Source of the DNA: Planctomycetota bacterium
GTDB taxonomy: Bacteria; Planctomycetota; Planctomycetia; Pirellulales; Pirellulaceae
Assembly: GCA_023430365.1 (NCBI GenBank)
Contig: JAEZAS010000053.1
Location: forward strand, 1-23,574
Reading direction: 5' to 3'
DNA: 23,574 nt
Each line of letters begins with the position of its first letter. Position 1 is the first letter of the stretch. Made by a program: the position numbers and the translations under genes. The notes beneath the pieces are model-generated. The model was not told the origin of the DNA, made no database searches, and worked only from the letters and a program-made list of their open reading frames with translations. Of the stretch, positions 7,305 to 16,172 are shown piece after piece.

Positions 7305-8555
7305 GTGACCGAAGTCGCCGACACCTTCGTTTTTCTATGTCCGATCTGCCACGAGCGATCGAGCCATTCGCGCGACAAAGAGCGAACGCGCGAAACGTGC
7401 CCCTACTGTCAGTCACCCGTCGTCCTGCTGGACCATAATCGGCTGCAGGAAATGGCAGTGCGAGGAGTTGAGCCGGAATCGGCGCTGGGCCACGAGTGGT
7501 TTGTCCTACTAAGATACGCCGGCGGCTTCCTGGTCGATGTCTTCTTTCTGCCTTTGAGCCTGCTCGCCTTGCTGTTCCGTCCGATTCTGCTCCTGGAGTC
7601 TAACTTCCGCCGCCGCTACCGCAGCGAGGGCTGGCGCGGGGTAAGTCGGTTTCGGTTATCGCACTTCCTAGTCGCCTGTGCGATTGTCGGCGCCGCGGCG
7701 GGATTTATTGGTCGCTATTACGTTCGCAGGTGGGAAACCCAGCGACAAGCAGAAGAGTTCTATACGACACATCGTGCACTCAGCTCGAAAAAGCAAGAGA
7801 TCGAGGACGCTGCGACCGCCTTGGACGTCCACGTCAATTGGATGATGCCGAAATTCCCCAGCGACTTTCAATACACCGACCAGATTCGAAACCTCTATGG
7901 CCTCGAATCAGCGGCGTATCTTTACTTCCAGCGCCATTGGAGGCCGTCCAACGCCGCTCTGGGGGACCAGCAGCCCGAGCAGTTGAAGACGTTACTCACC
8001 TATCCCGCCCTGGCATCTATCCAGATAACCGATACTCCCCTGGACGCCGCCCTGTTCGCGGATATGCCTGGCTCTGATTCCCTGTTGGAATGCAATGTGA
8101 ACGCGTCCTGGGCAACGGCGGAGTTTTATGAATGGTGCAGCAAGTGCCCTAACCTGAAATCGTTGGGGCTGCTTGAGGGAGGAAGGCAACGGGTCATCCT
8201 TGGCGACGACTGCCTGATCGCTGTGAGCGAGTATCAGAAGTTGGAGTCCCTCTATCTTGGGGATACATGCATTACGGCGAAGGGCGCACAAGCTCTGCAT
8301 CGATTGAAACGGCTGAGGTTCCTGTCGTTTGAACTGGCCGGTCCGCTTGCCCCGGACGCCATGGCTGAAATTGCTGCCTTGCCCGTCACGTTCTTACAAC
8401 TCAATGCTGCTCCGCTGTCGCCTCAAGCGATCGAAGAACTGGCAAAAGCAAACCACCTTGAACTGCTCGAACTCGGTGGCGAAACGGTTAGCGATGACGA
8501 GCTCGCCTACCTTCAGGCAAAGCTTCCATCTACCAGGGTGATATTCTCGGATTAG
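7305..8555 (+). CDS. zinc-ribbon, transmembrane and leucine-rich-repeat protein
   Basis: The protein has 416 residues from a GTG at 7305. This start is the best available because the frame opens far upstream but runs through the icd coding region; no ribosome binding site is visible. Residues 12-15 (CPIC) and 32-35 (CPYC) form a zinc ribbon. A long hydrophobic stretch lies at about 66-97, and a TM helix at about 121-138 (FLVACAIVGAAAGFIG). A helical linker follows. From about 225 to the end the protein shows LRR-like units (LKSLGLLEGG, LESLYLGDTCITAKGAQAL, LRFLSFELAG, LELLELGGETVSDDELAYL). The LRRs resemble those of the neighbouring giant kinase, which converges on it. The likely arrangement is a cytoplasmic ribbon with an exported LRR domain. 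No function is assigned. Confidence 0.78.
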   Translation: MTEVADTFVFLCPICHERSSHSRDKERTRETCPYCQSPVVLLDHNRLQEMAVRGVEPESALGHEWFVLLRYAGGFLVDVFFLPLSLLALLFRPILLLESNFRRRYRSEGWRGVSRFRLSHFLVACAIVGAAAGFIGRYYVRRWETQRQAEEFYTTHRALSSKKQEIEDAATALDVHVNWMMPKFPSDFQYTDQIRNLYGLESAAYLYFQRHWRPSNAALGDQQPEQLKTLLTYPALASIQITDTPLDAALFADMPGSDSLLECNVNASWATAEFYEWCSKCPNLKSLGLLEGGRQRVILGDDCLIAVSEYQKLESLYLGDTCITAKGAQALHRLKRLRFLSFELAGPLAPDAMAEIAALPVTFLQLNAAPLSPQAIEELAKANHLELLELGGETVSDDELAYLQAKLPSTRVIFSD

Positions 8556-8664
8556 CCGAGCACCTCTGCGCCATACTTCCGGATCGGCAATGACCCGCGC
8601 TGGATGAGCATGCGAGATAGACTGCAAGTCACGAGTGGTCGCGACCGCGAGGGTGGCTAACTGC

Positions 8665-8698
8665 CGTTCGTTAGCGAGTGTCCTACCCCCAACGAACG
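8665..8698 (-). terminator. inverted repeat just after the kinase stop
   Basis: CGTTCGTT (8665-8672) and AACGAACG (8691-8698) form a perfect 8-bp stem with an 18-base loop, directly abutting the TAA of the giant kinase gene. It sits between two convergent genes, where a terminator is expected. There is no T-tract. The remainder of 8556-8664 shows nothing. Confidence 0.4.
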
Positions 8699-11600
8699 TT
8701 ACTTTCCGAAAGCCGTCGACTCAGGCGAGGCGCCCGCCTGGTTGGCGCCAACCGCAGCAGCAGAGGTCTCGGGCACGATCAGTCCGCCGTTCCAGAGGAT
8801 TGCGCAGCGTGGCAGCGATTGGTGCAATCGCGCGGCTCCTGCGGCGGTGATGTTGGTATTGCTTACGTGCAAGTAGCGCAGACTTGGGTAGCGCCCCAGG
8901 TGAGCGACCGCCTCGTCGTCGATCTTTGTGGAGGACAAAAACAAGAATCGCAGGTGGTTCAACGTCGGCAGGTTCTTTAAACCACTCGAATCCAGATCAT
9001 TGCAGGCCGCCAGATCCAGCTCGTGAATATCCGGCGTCCGCGACAGGTACTGCAGTCCGGCGCCCCGGAACAGGCAACCGTTCAAATGCAATGTGTGTAA
9101 GAGAGGCAGACTCGGCAGCCCCTCCAGCGCGGCATCGTCGAGCTTGCGAGATCCGGGCAAGCGCAGGTCTTCCAGGCGGGTCAGGCCCGCGAGCTGAGAG
9201 AGCCCTTTGCCGGAAAGGTCCGAGGCGCGCAGGTTTAGCTTCTTCAAGCCGTCGTGCTTGCCGAGGAGTTCGACCGCTTTCTCGGCCTCAATCAGATTGG
9301 GCCATTCGAGCTCGTGCAAACCGTAGGCGGCAGCAAACCGGGCCGCCTCGGTGGCAGGGGGGCTGTTGGCTGCGAAGCTAACAACACCAACCGGCAAAAA
9401 TTCCTTCTGGTCCTTGGTGATCTTCGCGTTCAACACTGCGTCGTGCAGCGCGCTGGGTTCTTGTGCCAATAGCCAGCGCACCAGCTCTTGGTCCTGGGAG
9501 CGGGTGCGAATGGCAGGGTGGTAGACACACGTTTCTGACAACGCCTGCTGCAGCTTGAGGGCCCCTTCGGCTGACACCTTGGTTCCGGTGAGATTCAGCA
9601 CCCGAAGCTGCCGGGCAGCCGAAAGGGGCTCGACAATCTCGTCCCCGAGCGGGCATTCGACCAGACTCAGGAAGCGCAGGGATGGGTTCTGGCTACAGCG
9701 CGCGAGCCCCTGCGACGTGATCCCGGTGGCGCGGGTCAGGTCCAGCACTGAAAGCTTGCGAGCCTTGGCCAGTTCGGCGAGTCCGGCATCCGAGATCTGG
9801 CTCCCTTCCAAGCTCAGTTTGCTGAGCAAGGGAAGCTGTCCCAGGGCCCGGCAGGTCGCATCCCCCACCGTCATCTTGTCCAGGCCGATCGCCAGCGCAT
9901 TCTGCCAGCGCGCAAAGATGGGGGCGGACTGGTCGGTAAACGCCGCCTTCTTGAAGTGAGCGGACTGGAGATCGAGCGCCGCCAGGCGCGTCAGGTCGGC
10001 ATCGGTCAACGGCGCATCGCCACTGTAGACGGTCAGGTGCGGGAGCTTTTCCAACTTCGCACCAATTTCTCCGGGAAGGCTCTGTACTCCGTGCAAATAG
10101 ACACCGCGGATGAAGAACGGCCCCTGAGGCAAATCGGCGGCCTTGAAGGCGGAGTACCTCCCACCTTTGGCATCGATCACCACGATGTTCCCGCCCGCCT
10201 CGAACACCGCTAGGGCCGCGGCGCGCTGAGGATCGGGATCACCAGAGACCACAACCGGGTTCTTGTCTGGCGAGACGATCGTTGAGTTTTCTTCAGCCGG
10301 TACTATAAAGCCGCCGTTCCAATGGATGGCGCAGCGCGGCAGCGCTTTGCGCAGTTGTGCGACTCCTTCGGCGGTGATTTTCGTGTAGTGGACTTGCAGA
10401 AATCGCAGCGACGTATAGCGGCTCAAGTGAGGAACGGCTTCGTCGTCGATTTTCGTACCAACCAGTCCTAGAAATCGCAGTTGGTCCAGCGGAGGCAAAT
10501 GCTTCAGGCCGCTGGAGTCCAAATCCCAGCAACGCGTCAAATAGAGTTCTTGGAGGCCCGGCGCCCTCGCCAGATGCTGCAAACCAGGTCCACGAACCGG
10601 GGAGCTGTCCAGGTTCAATGCGTTGAGTAACGGCAAAGTTGGCAAGCTTTCGAGCGCGGCATCGTTTAACTTGGCGCCTCCTGATAAGTCCAAGTGCTCC
10701 AGGCGCGCCAGTGGCGCCAGGTGGACGAGTCCTTCGCCGGAAAGGTCTGAACCGCGCAATCGCAAGGTTCGCAGACCGTCTAGCTGGCCGAAGTGCTTTG
10801 CGGCTGCATCGGCCTGTTTCAGGTTGGGCCACTCAAGTTCCCGCAAACCGAAGATTGCGGCCAGCCGGTTCGCCTCGGTGCCTGGGGGGCTCTTGGTCGG
10901 GAAGGCGATGGATCCAAACGGCAACGGTTGCGCCTGGTCCTTGGTGATCGCTTCATTCCGCACAGCATCGCGAAGCTTAGCAGGCTCTTGCGCCAGCAAC
11001 CATCGCACCAGCTCTTGGTTCCCGGAATTATCGCGCGTCGCCGGATGGTATACGCAGCATTTCGGCAATGCCTTCTGGAGCCGGCGTGCCCCGTCCGCCG
11101 AGACTTTGGTCCCCGCCAGATTGATCAAGCGAATTTGTTGGGCGGTCGAGAGGGGCTCGACGATTTCATCGCCTACCGGACAGTCGATCAAACTTAAGTA
11201 TGCCAGCAGTGGGCTCTCGCGGAGGCTGGCAATACCCTGCGAAGTGAATCCCGTGCCGTAAGCAAGGTTCAGCGACGAGAGCTTGCGACACTTGGCCAGT
11301 TCCGCCAATCCGGCATCCGAAACTTGACTCCCTTCCAGGTTCAGTCTGGTGAGCGACGGCAATTGCCCCAGTGTCCGGCACGTCGCATTAACTACGGCCA
11401 TCTGTTTCAAATCGATTGCATACGCGTTTCGCCATTGGGCGAAAACAGCGGCTGATTGGTCGGTAACCCTTGCCCGAAGAAAGGTTGCAAACTGAAAATC
11501 CAAACCCCCGAGTTGCGCCAGTTCGGCGTCAGTCAATGGCGCGTCGCCACTGTACCCCTGCAAGTGCGGCAGCCGTGCCAGCCTAGCGAAAACGTCGCCG

Positions 11601-14600
11601 AAGGGGCCGGCCGCTCCATGAAGGTATACGATCCGGACGAAAAAAGCTTGCGGCAAGTCAGCCGCCTTGGTGACCGTGTATTGCCTGCCTTTGAAATCAT
11701 TCACCACGATGTTCCCGCCCGCCTTGAACACCGCTAGGGCCGCGGCGCGCTGCGGATCAGCGTCGACGGGAGGCTGGTCGACACTCTTGCTTTGCACCCC
11801 GGATTGCGCCTTCTCGCGCCACTTCTGAAACGCTTCGTAGGAGAGGGCCTGCTGCTTACCCTGCCCGTCGGTGACAAAGAAGCTCAGGTGCTCATCGATA
11901 GCCTGCGGATTGCCATGTAGTAGTTTGCCATCCCCGGCCAAGCTGACTTGGCTCCCGTCAGGCAATACGAACCCTGTCCAAACCAATTGCCCGTCGGCCG
12001 ACCAGATGCAGAGTGAACTATCGGCGAACATTGCGCCTAGATAGCGTCCGTCGCTTGACCACTCGAGAAATTGCGCGTTGCTCATTCGCCCAAGAAGAAC
12101 GCGTCGCAGCTTGCCCTGTTTGTCGGTGAGTTCGACGGTTCCATCACGATATCCCACTGCAATCGTGTCACCGGCGGGGTTCCAACAGATCGACACCCCT
12201 GTCACTCGCGACGCGGAGGGCAAGTGTTCAGATTGAAACTGACGCTTTTCGTCCCACACGAGCAAGCGACGGTCGGTGCAGGTGGCCGCTAGCCAGCCCT
12301 GAGACGAAAACGCCAGATGTCGAACCTTGTGCGGAGGATTGTCGATCGCCGGCCCGAGCGTGCCGTCCGGCTGCCAAAGTTGCAACCCGCCCTCCTTGCC
12401 CAGCGCCAGCCATTGACTGTCGGGTGACCAGGCAATGGCGCCGAAGTCTCCAGTCACCGGCGTGATCGTTGTTACCGGGGATCCTGCCCGATCAAAGACG
12501 TGGACGTTGCTCAATTGTCGCACGGCCAGATTCTTGCCATTTGGGGAAACAGTGAGGTTGCCGTCCACCGTGAGTTCGGGCCGGTGTATTGAATCAAGGA
12601 GTTTTCCTGTCGCATCGAAACTGCGAAGCTCACCGTTGTGCATCGCAAAGAGCTGCTGCCCACCGGGAGCCCAAGCAACGCGGTATGCTTGGCTTCCTTG
12701 GGACGTGCTCCATGCGGGTCGCCCCAAAACGTCGAAGGCGAAAATCTGTTCTGTAGGTTTCCTGTCGGCCGGTTGGACCGCTACGTTCAATCGCTTCCCA
12801 CCCGGTTGCCAGGCGATGCACCTTAGCGATGGAAAGGAAGCGCGGAAGGTTTCCTTTGACGAGTTCTCGGAAACGTCGATGCGGGCGAGGATTTCGGAGC
12901 CAATCGAAACGAAAAGCTCGTTCCTCCTTGCCCGAACCAGGTTGGCAACTCCCTCGAGAATGGGCTTCTCGTTGAGGAATTCGCCCGCTTGAGGATTGGC
13001 AAACAACATTCCCGCATGGGGCAACATGACGAGCAGGCGATCTGGTTCCAGCCACTGCAAGGTTGCGGGGCCGGAGGTGCTTGTGCGGAACGTCGCTTTC
13101 CAATTGCGAACTTCGCTGCCAGTGCTAGCGCTCACCGTTCGAATTCTGACAGCCAGCGGATCGTCCGTAGCTTCAGTGACAGCTATGGCTTGCCCGTCTG
13201 GGCTCCAGGCAAAGGCGCCTGCTCGCTCGTATTTTTCACTTGAGTCCTGAAACCGAACTTGTAGAAGTTGATCACCGGTGCGCGCGTCGGCCAGACTCAG
13301 AAGTCCATCGGCTCCCAAGGCGGCCAGGCGAGCGCCATCGGGGCTGAATGCCACTTGCCGAATTCCCTGCGAATGTGGTGAGGACCAATCGGTCCACTGC
13401 TGCTTGTTTTCATCCCAGATTGCCAGTTGGCCACTATTCGAACCTAACGCGAGACGCTCGCCATCGGGCGACCAGGAGATCGCATTGGCATCCCAATTAT
13501 CCGGGACTTGGGGCTTGCTCGTCTGCTGCGAGCTCATGGAATCGATAAAAACCTCACGGTGACGTGTAGGTCCATCGATGAGGATCGACGCGAGCCGACC
13601 CTCAGGGGAAAAAGCCAGCTTCATCTGCGTCTTGACACCATGCCTCCACATGCGGACCAGTCGAACAGTATTTGTGTCATAGACGCGCACCGTGCCGTTC
13701 CAGTCGTTACACGCCAGCCACTTGCCATCCCGACTGCTCTCGAGACCTAGAATGTTGGCCGGTACTCGCAATTCGACCAGCCAATTCTCCGGCGCGGGGG
13801 AGGTCGCCGGGGAAACCGCAGGATCGCTTCGATCGGGCAGTTTGGCGTTCGCGGGAGGCTGGTCCGCTTTAGCGATTGGTTCAGCTGGCTTCGCGGCGGG
13901 CGCCGGGAAAGTGACTGGCGGGTTGTCGTCCTGTGCGACTTCGACTTTTGCCCCATCAGGCACTTCGATGCGGGTCGTCGAGCCGTCACGGTTGCGAATT
14001 GTGATGGTGATAATCCCCGCCAGGAGGAGCGCCGCCGCGAGGCCGCCAGCCAGGGCGACCGGCAGGCAGCCGGGGCGTTTGCGGACGGCCTGCGGAGACT
14101 GATCGGCGACGCGGCGCGGGGCGGAGACGATTGAGATCGCCGCCAGTGCCGATTGCAATTCGTCGTTGGCCGCCGGCACCGAGACGCCAGGCTCCGGCCG
14201 GGTGGGAACGTCGGCTGGTCGGTCTTGGACCGTAGATCCGCCGCCGCGCAAGGCGCGGATGATCCGCGCCAGGGATTTGGCGACTTCCGCCGCGCTGGAG
14301 GTTCGTTCGGCCGGCTCTTTAGCGAGCATGTGCCGGTAGAGCGTATTCAGCTCATCGGGGACTTCCGGCCGCGCCGCTTTGAGGTCCGGAATCGGCTCGA
14401 TCACGTGCGCCTTCATCTTGGCGACGAACGTGGCGTGCTTCTTCGTGTCGTAGGGAGCGTGCCCTGTAAGCAGGTAGTACAGCGTGCAGCCGAGCGCATA
14501 GATATCGGCTCGGGCGTCGGCCGCGTGGGTGTTGCCCCATTGCTCGGGAGCCATGTAGTCGGGCGTTCCCATGCTCACGCCCTGAGTCGTGAGCGTCAGA

Positions 14601-15274
14601 CCAGCCGTCGCCTCGTCCCCCTCGTCGTCGCCGGAACCTTGGAGCCGCGCGAGGCCCAGATCGAGAATCTTGAGCTTGCCCTGCTTGCTGAGCAGCAGGT
14701 TCGAGGGCTTGATGTCGCGGTGGATCAGCCCGTTTTCGTGGGCGTGGGCCAGGCCCACCGCCGCCTGCCGAACCAGCTCACAAGCTTCGATCACCGAGCG
14801 AGCACCTTTCTTGCGCACCAACTGAGATAGATCGAGTCCCTCGACATACTCCATGACGAGGTAGTGCATGCCGTCGACGTCCCCGGCGTCCATCGCCCGA
14901 ACGATATGGGGATGCTCCAGCCTGCCGACCGCTTTCATTTCCCGGTCGAAGCGGGCGACGACGGCCGCATCGCGCGTCAGGTGGGCCGGTAAGACCTTGA
15001 GCGCCACATGCTTGCCCAGTCGAGTCTGGAGGGCCTTGTAGACCGCCCCCATGCCTCCCTGACCGAGCTTGGCCTCGATGCGGTACTGATTGAGCATCGC
15101 CCCCACTTCGAGCGCGGGACCGCTCGGCGGCGATTTTTCGCCGGGTCCCCCGGAGTGGAGCGAGTGGGTGACGTCCTGCTGCGAGCTATTGACCGTAATC
15201 GCCACATCTTGAGGCGCGCCATCCATTTTCAGGGACTGTGTCGGGCCTGGCGGCTTGAGCTCACGGTTGGTCAC
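8699..15274 (-). CDS. giant membrane Ser/Thr protein kinase with WD40 and duplicated LRR modules
   Basis: The protein has about 2191 residues from a GTG at 15274, with AAGGA 11 bases upstream. An ATG at 15226 is an alternative. The frame is open to 15613, but that part covers a perfect hairpin and a promoter-like site, so it is judged non-coding. The PknB-type kinase domain lies at about 64-340: GQGGMG loop at 71-76, ATP-binding K93, HRD aspartate D187, DLG at 205-207 in place of DFG, and an APE motif. A TM helix follows at about 404-426, then the NRDGSTTRIEVPDG segment typical of planctomycete kinases. About 13 WD40-like blades fill 497-1152, marked by repeated SPDG-like turns. Two LRR modules follow (about 1173-1659 and 1681-2168). 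The kinase is probably cytoplasmic and the repeats exported, suggesting a sensor. Target and ligand are unknown. Confidence 0.93.
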   Translation of the reverse strand: MTNRELKPPGPTQSLKMDGAPQDVAITVNSSQQDVTHSLHSGGPGEKSPPSGPALEVGAMLNQYRIEAKLGQGGMGAVYKALQTRLGKHVALKVLPAHLTRDAAVVARFDREMKAVGRLEHPHIVRAMDAGDVDGMHYLVMEYVEGLDLSQLVRKKGARSVIEACELVRQAAVGLAHAHENGLIHRDIKPSNLLLSKQGKLKILDLGLARLQGSGDDEGDEATAGLTLTTQGVSMGTPDYMAPEQWGNTHAADARADIYALGCTLYYLLTGHAPYDTKKHATFVAKMKAHVIEPIPDLKAARPEVPDELNTLYRHMLAKEPAERTSSAAEVAKSLARIIRALRGGGSTVQDRPADVPTRPEPGVSVPAANDELQSALAAISIVSAPRRVADQSPQAVRKRPGCLPVALAGGLAAALLLAGIITITIRNRDGSTTRIEVPDGAKVEVAQDDNPPVTFPAPAAKPAEPIAKADQPPANAKLPDRSDPAVSPATSPAPENWLVELRVPANILGLESSRDGKWLACNDWNGTVRVYDTNTVRLVRMWRHGVKTQMKLAFSPEGRLASILIDGPTRHREVFIDSMSSQQTSKPQVPDNWDANAISWSPDGERLALGSNSGQLAIWDENKQQWTDWSSPHSQGIRQVAFSPDGARLAALGADGLLSLADARTGDQLLQVRFQDSSEKYERAGAFAWSPDGQAIAVTEATDDPLAVRIRTVSASTGSEVRNWKATFRTSTSGPATLQWLEPDRLLVMLPHAGMLFANPQAGEFLNEKPILEGVANLVRARRNELFVSIGSEILARIDVSENSSKETFRASFPSLRCIAWQPGGKRLNVAVQPADRKPTEQIFAFDVLGRPAWSTSQGSQAYRVAWAPGGQQLFAMHNGELRSFDATGKLLDSIHRPELTVDGNLTVSPNGKNLAVRQLSNVHVFDRAGSPVTTITPVTGDFGAIAWSPDSQWLALGKEGGLQLWQPDGTLGPAIDNPPHKVRHLAFSSQGWLAATCTDRRLLVWDEKRQFQSEHLPSASRVTGVSICWNPAGDTIAVGYRDGTVELTDKQGKLRRVLLGRMSNAQFLEWSSDGRYLGAMFADSSLCIWSADGQLVWTGFVLPDGSQVSLAGDGKLLHGNPQAIDEHLSFFVTDGQGKQQALSYEAFQKWREKAQSGVQSKSVDQPPVDADPQRAAALAVFKAGGNIVVNDFKGRQYTVTKAADLPQAFFVRIVYLHGAAGPFGDVFARLARLPHLQGYSGDAPLTDAELAQLGGLDFQFATFLRARVTDQSAAVFAQWRNAYAIDLKQMAVVNATCRTLGQLPSLTRLNLEGSQVSDAGLAELAKCRKLSSLNLAYGTGFTSQGIASLRESPLLAYLSLIDCPVGDEIVEPLSTAQQIRLINLAGTKVSADGARRLQKALPKCCVYHPATRDNSGNQELVRWLLAQEPAKLRDAVRNEAITKDQAQPLPFGSIAFPTKSPPGTEANRLAAIFGLRELEWPNLKQADAAAKHFGQLDGLRTLRLRGSDLSGEGLVHLAPLARLEHLDLSGGAKLNDAALESLPTLPLLNALNLDSSPVRGPGLQHLARAPGLQELYLTRCWDLDSSGLKHLPPLDQLRFLGLVGTKIDDEAVPHLSRYTSLRFLQVHYTKITAEGVAQLRKALPRCAIHWNGGFIVPAEENSTIVSPDKNPVVVSGDPDPQRAAALAVFEAGGNIVVIDAKGGRYSAFKAADLPQGPFFIRGVYLHGVQSLPGEIGAKLEKLPHLTVYSGDAPLTDADLTRLAALDLQSAHFKKAAFTDQSAPIFARWQNALAIGLDKMTVGDATCRALGQLPLLSKLSLEGSQISDAGLAELAKARKLSVLDLTRATGITSQGLARCSQNPSLRFLSLVECPLGDEIVEPLSAARQLRVLNLTGTKVSAEGALKLQQALSETCVYHPAIRTRSQDQELVRWLLAQEPSALHDAVLNAKITKDQKEFLPVGVVSFAANSPPATEAARFAAAYGLHELEWPNLIEAEKAVELLGKHDGLKKLNLRASDLSGKGLSQLAGLTRLEDLRLPGSRKLDDAALEGLPSLPLLHTLHLNGCLFRGAGLQYLSRTPDIHELDLAACNDLDSSGLKNLPTLNHLRFLFLSSTKIDDEAVAHLGRYPSLRYLHVSNTNITAAGAARLHQSLPRCAILWNGGLIVPETSAAAVGANQAGASPESTAFGK
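8770..10234 (-). repeat. LRR module B of the kinase (tandem duplicate)
   Basis: This is the second copy of a roughly 490-residue module, starting DPQRAAALAVFEAGGN and ending NGGLIVPET. It contains an N-terminal cap, a first LRR run, a QELVRWLLAQEP helix block, and a second LRR run. It aligns along its length with module A at an offset of 1524 bases at the start and 1527 at the end, i.e. one codon of net indel. Confidence 0.85.
10297..11758 (-). repeat. LRR module A of the kinase (tandem duplicate)
   Basis: This is the first copy, starting DPQRAAALAVFKAGGN and ending NGGFIVPAE. It shares with module B the cap, the two LRR runs and the QELVRWLLAQEP block. At its start the DNA is almost identical to module B over about 55 bases (11702-11758 against 10178-10234), while other parts have diverged. 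Confidence 0.85.
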
Positions 15275-15555
15275 GGTCGATGCGATCCTTTCCAAACCTG
15301 GCGCGCGCGGAATGCAATAGCAGGAGTTTGCTCGACGTGCGGATACCGACACCGGCCGACGGCCACCCTCTAGGTTAGGGAGTAGTCTACTTAAACCAGC
15401 CGACAGAAGGAAGCGACTTTGCCCGGCGGCGGGGGAGCGGTTTGAAGGGCAGTTCGCGAGGGAATCGTTTGTGGATGGAGGGGGTGGAGGTGACGAGCTA
15501 GGGACGGCTTCTTTGCTGGGTCTTTGAGTGGCGGCAATCTCCAACTGAGGGGCTT

Positions 15556-15576
15556 CCGGCGGATGTGATCCGCCGG
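15556..15576. terminator. GC-rich perfect hairpin upstream of the kinase
   Basis: CCGGCGGAT, loop GTG, ATCCGCCGG: a 9-bp stem with a 3-base loop. It may be a terminator or a dispersed palindromic element. It argues that the open frame upstream of 15274 is not coding. Confidence 0.45.
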
Positions 15577-15606
15577 CTAATGGAGCTTTGAATATCGCAA
15601 AAGTTA

Positions 15607-15635
15607 TTGACATCTTATTCCATAGAGATCACAAT
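15607..15635 (+). promoter_or_regulatory. sigma70-like promoter facing the gene-free region
   Basis: TTGACA (15607-15612, perfect -35), a 17-base spacer, and CACAAT (15630-15635, four of six -10 bases) lie in an AT-rich island. Transcription would start near 15642 and run into 15650-16170, which has no convincing gene but strong inverted repeats. Confidence 0.4.
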
Positions 15636-15698
15636 ATCGGTTGGCCCGGGCTCGTGCTTGTGGCTACGCTTGGCGGCTGCGTGAGAGGCTGGGTTTGA

Positions 15699-15740
15699 CG
15701 TAAGTGTTCTCGATGGAGGATCGGTTGTCTCGGACTTACG
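15699..15740. repeat. inverted repeat, outer copy 1
   Basis: CGTAAGT (15699-15705) pairs with ACTTACG (15734-15740) across 28 bases. The flanks (GACGTAAGT at one end, GGACTTACGGCG at the other) recur in a second copy at 15888-15933, so this is a repeated element and not a single chance dyad. Confidence 0.5.
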
Positions 15741-15789
15741 GCGGTCCTGAGGATGTTCAGTGGGACGCTGGCTGTTCAAAATTTCGGGA

Positions 15790-15840
15790 GGTTTATCAAC
15801 AAGTTGGGGCCCCCTGTACCCGGGTGGGCGTTGATAAACC
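15790..15840. repeat. 11-bp inverted repeat with GC-rich loop
   Basis: GGTTTATCAAC (15790-15800) and GTTGATAAACC (15830-15840) are perfectly complementary across 29 bases. The loop itself holds the palindromes GGGGCCCC and ACCCGGGT. A partial third copy of the arm (TAAATCAAC) follows at about 15848. It could fold as RNA or be a mobile palindromic unit. Confidence 0.6.
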
Positions 15841-15889
15841 CCGGGGGTAAATCAACAGGCAGCCAGGGAGTGGCGGTTGCCGGGATCGA

Positions 15890-15931
15890 CGTAAGTCGGA
15901 TGAGCGATCGGCGAGCGAAGGACGACTTACG
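15890..15931. repeat. inverted repeat, outer copy 2
   Basis: CGTAAGTC (15890-15897) pairs with GACTTACG (15924-15931) across 26 bases. It shares arms and the following GGCG with copy 1, 191 bases upstream. The two copies flank the 15790-15840 hairpin. Confidence 0.5.
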
Positions 15932-15982
15932 GCGAATGACAGGCAGGATTTCGTTGCGGGTGCGGGGGCGGGGGGATAAGTT

Positions 15983-16031
15983 CAGGAGGCAGGAGGCAGG
16001 GGACAGGGATCAGGGATCAGGGATCAGGATT
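15983..16031. repeat. heptanucleotide tandem repeat (CAGGNNN)
   Basis: Seven 7-base units run in register: caggagg twice, cagggga, cagggat three times, caggatt. They do not encode a protein and have no spacers. Confidence 0.85.
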
Positions 16032-16066
16032 GGGAAGTCGCCCGAACGTTCCAACCAGGCCGAGTG

Positions 16067-16154
16067 GCAGTACGCAGTACCTCGTACTGAGTACCTCGTA
16101 CTGAGTACTGAGTACTGAATAACGAGTGCCAATCTGACCTCTGACTCCTGACTA
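16067..16154. repeat. heptanucleotide tandem repeats (NNNGTAC and CTGACNN)
   Basis: Eight 7-base units lie at 16067-16122: gcagtac twice, ctcgtac, tgagtac, ctcgtac, tgagtac twice, tgaataa. A second short run, out of phase, lies at 16134-16154: ctgacct, ctgactc, ctgacta. They end 19 bases before the methyltransferase start. Confidence 0.85.
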
Positions 16155-16172
16155 CGGCGGTTCTTCAATCGG

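Noticed and set aside
15275..15613. Extending the kinase by 113 residues to an ATG at 15613
   Set aside because: The stretch covers a perfect 9-bp hairpin and reaches into a promoter-like site, is Pro/Ser-rich without homology, and the GTG at 15274 has a ribosome binding site.
15753..16118. 121-codon plus-strand frame
   Set aside because: It runs through inverted repeats and heptad repeats, which explain its composition.
15983..16154. CRISPR array
   Set aside because: The repeats are 7 bases long with no unique spacers between them, and no cas genes are present.
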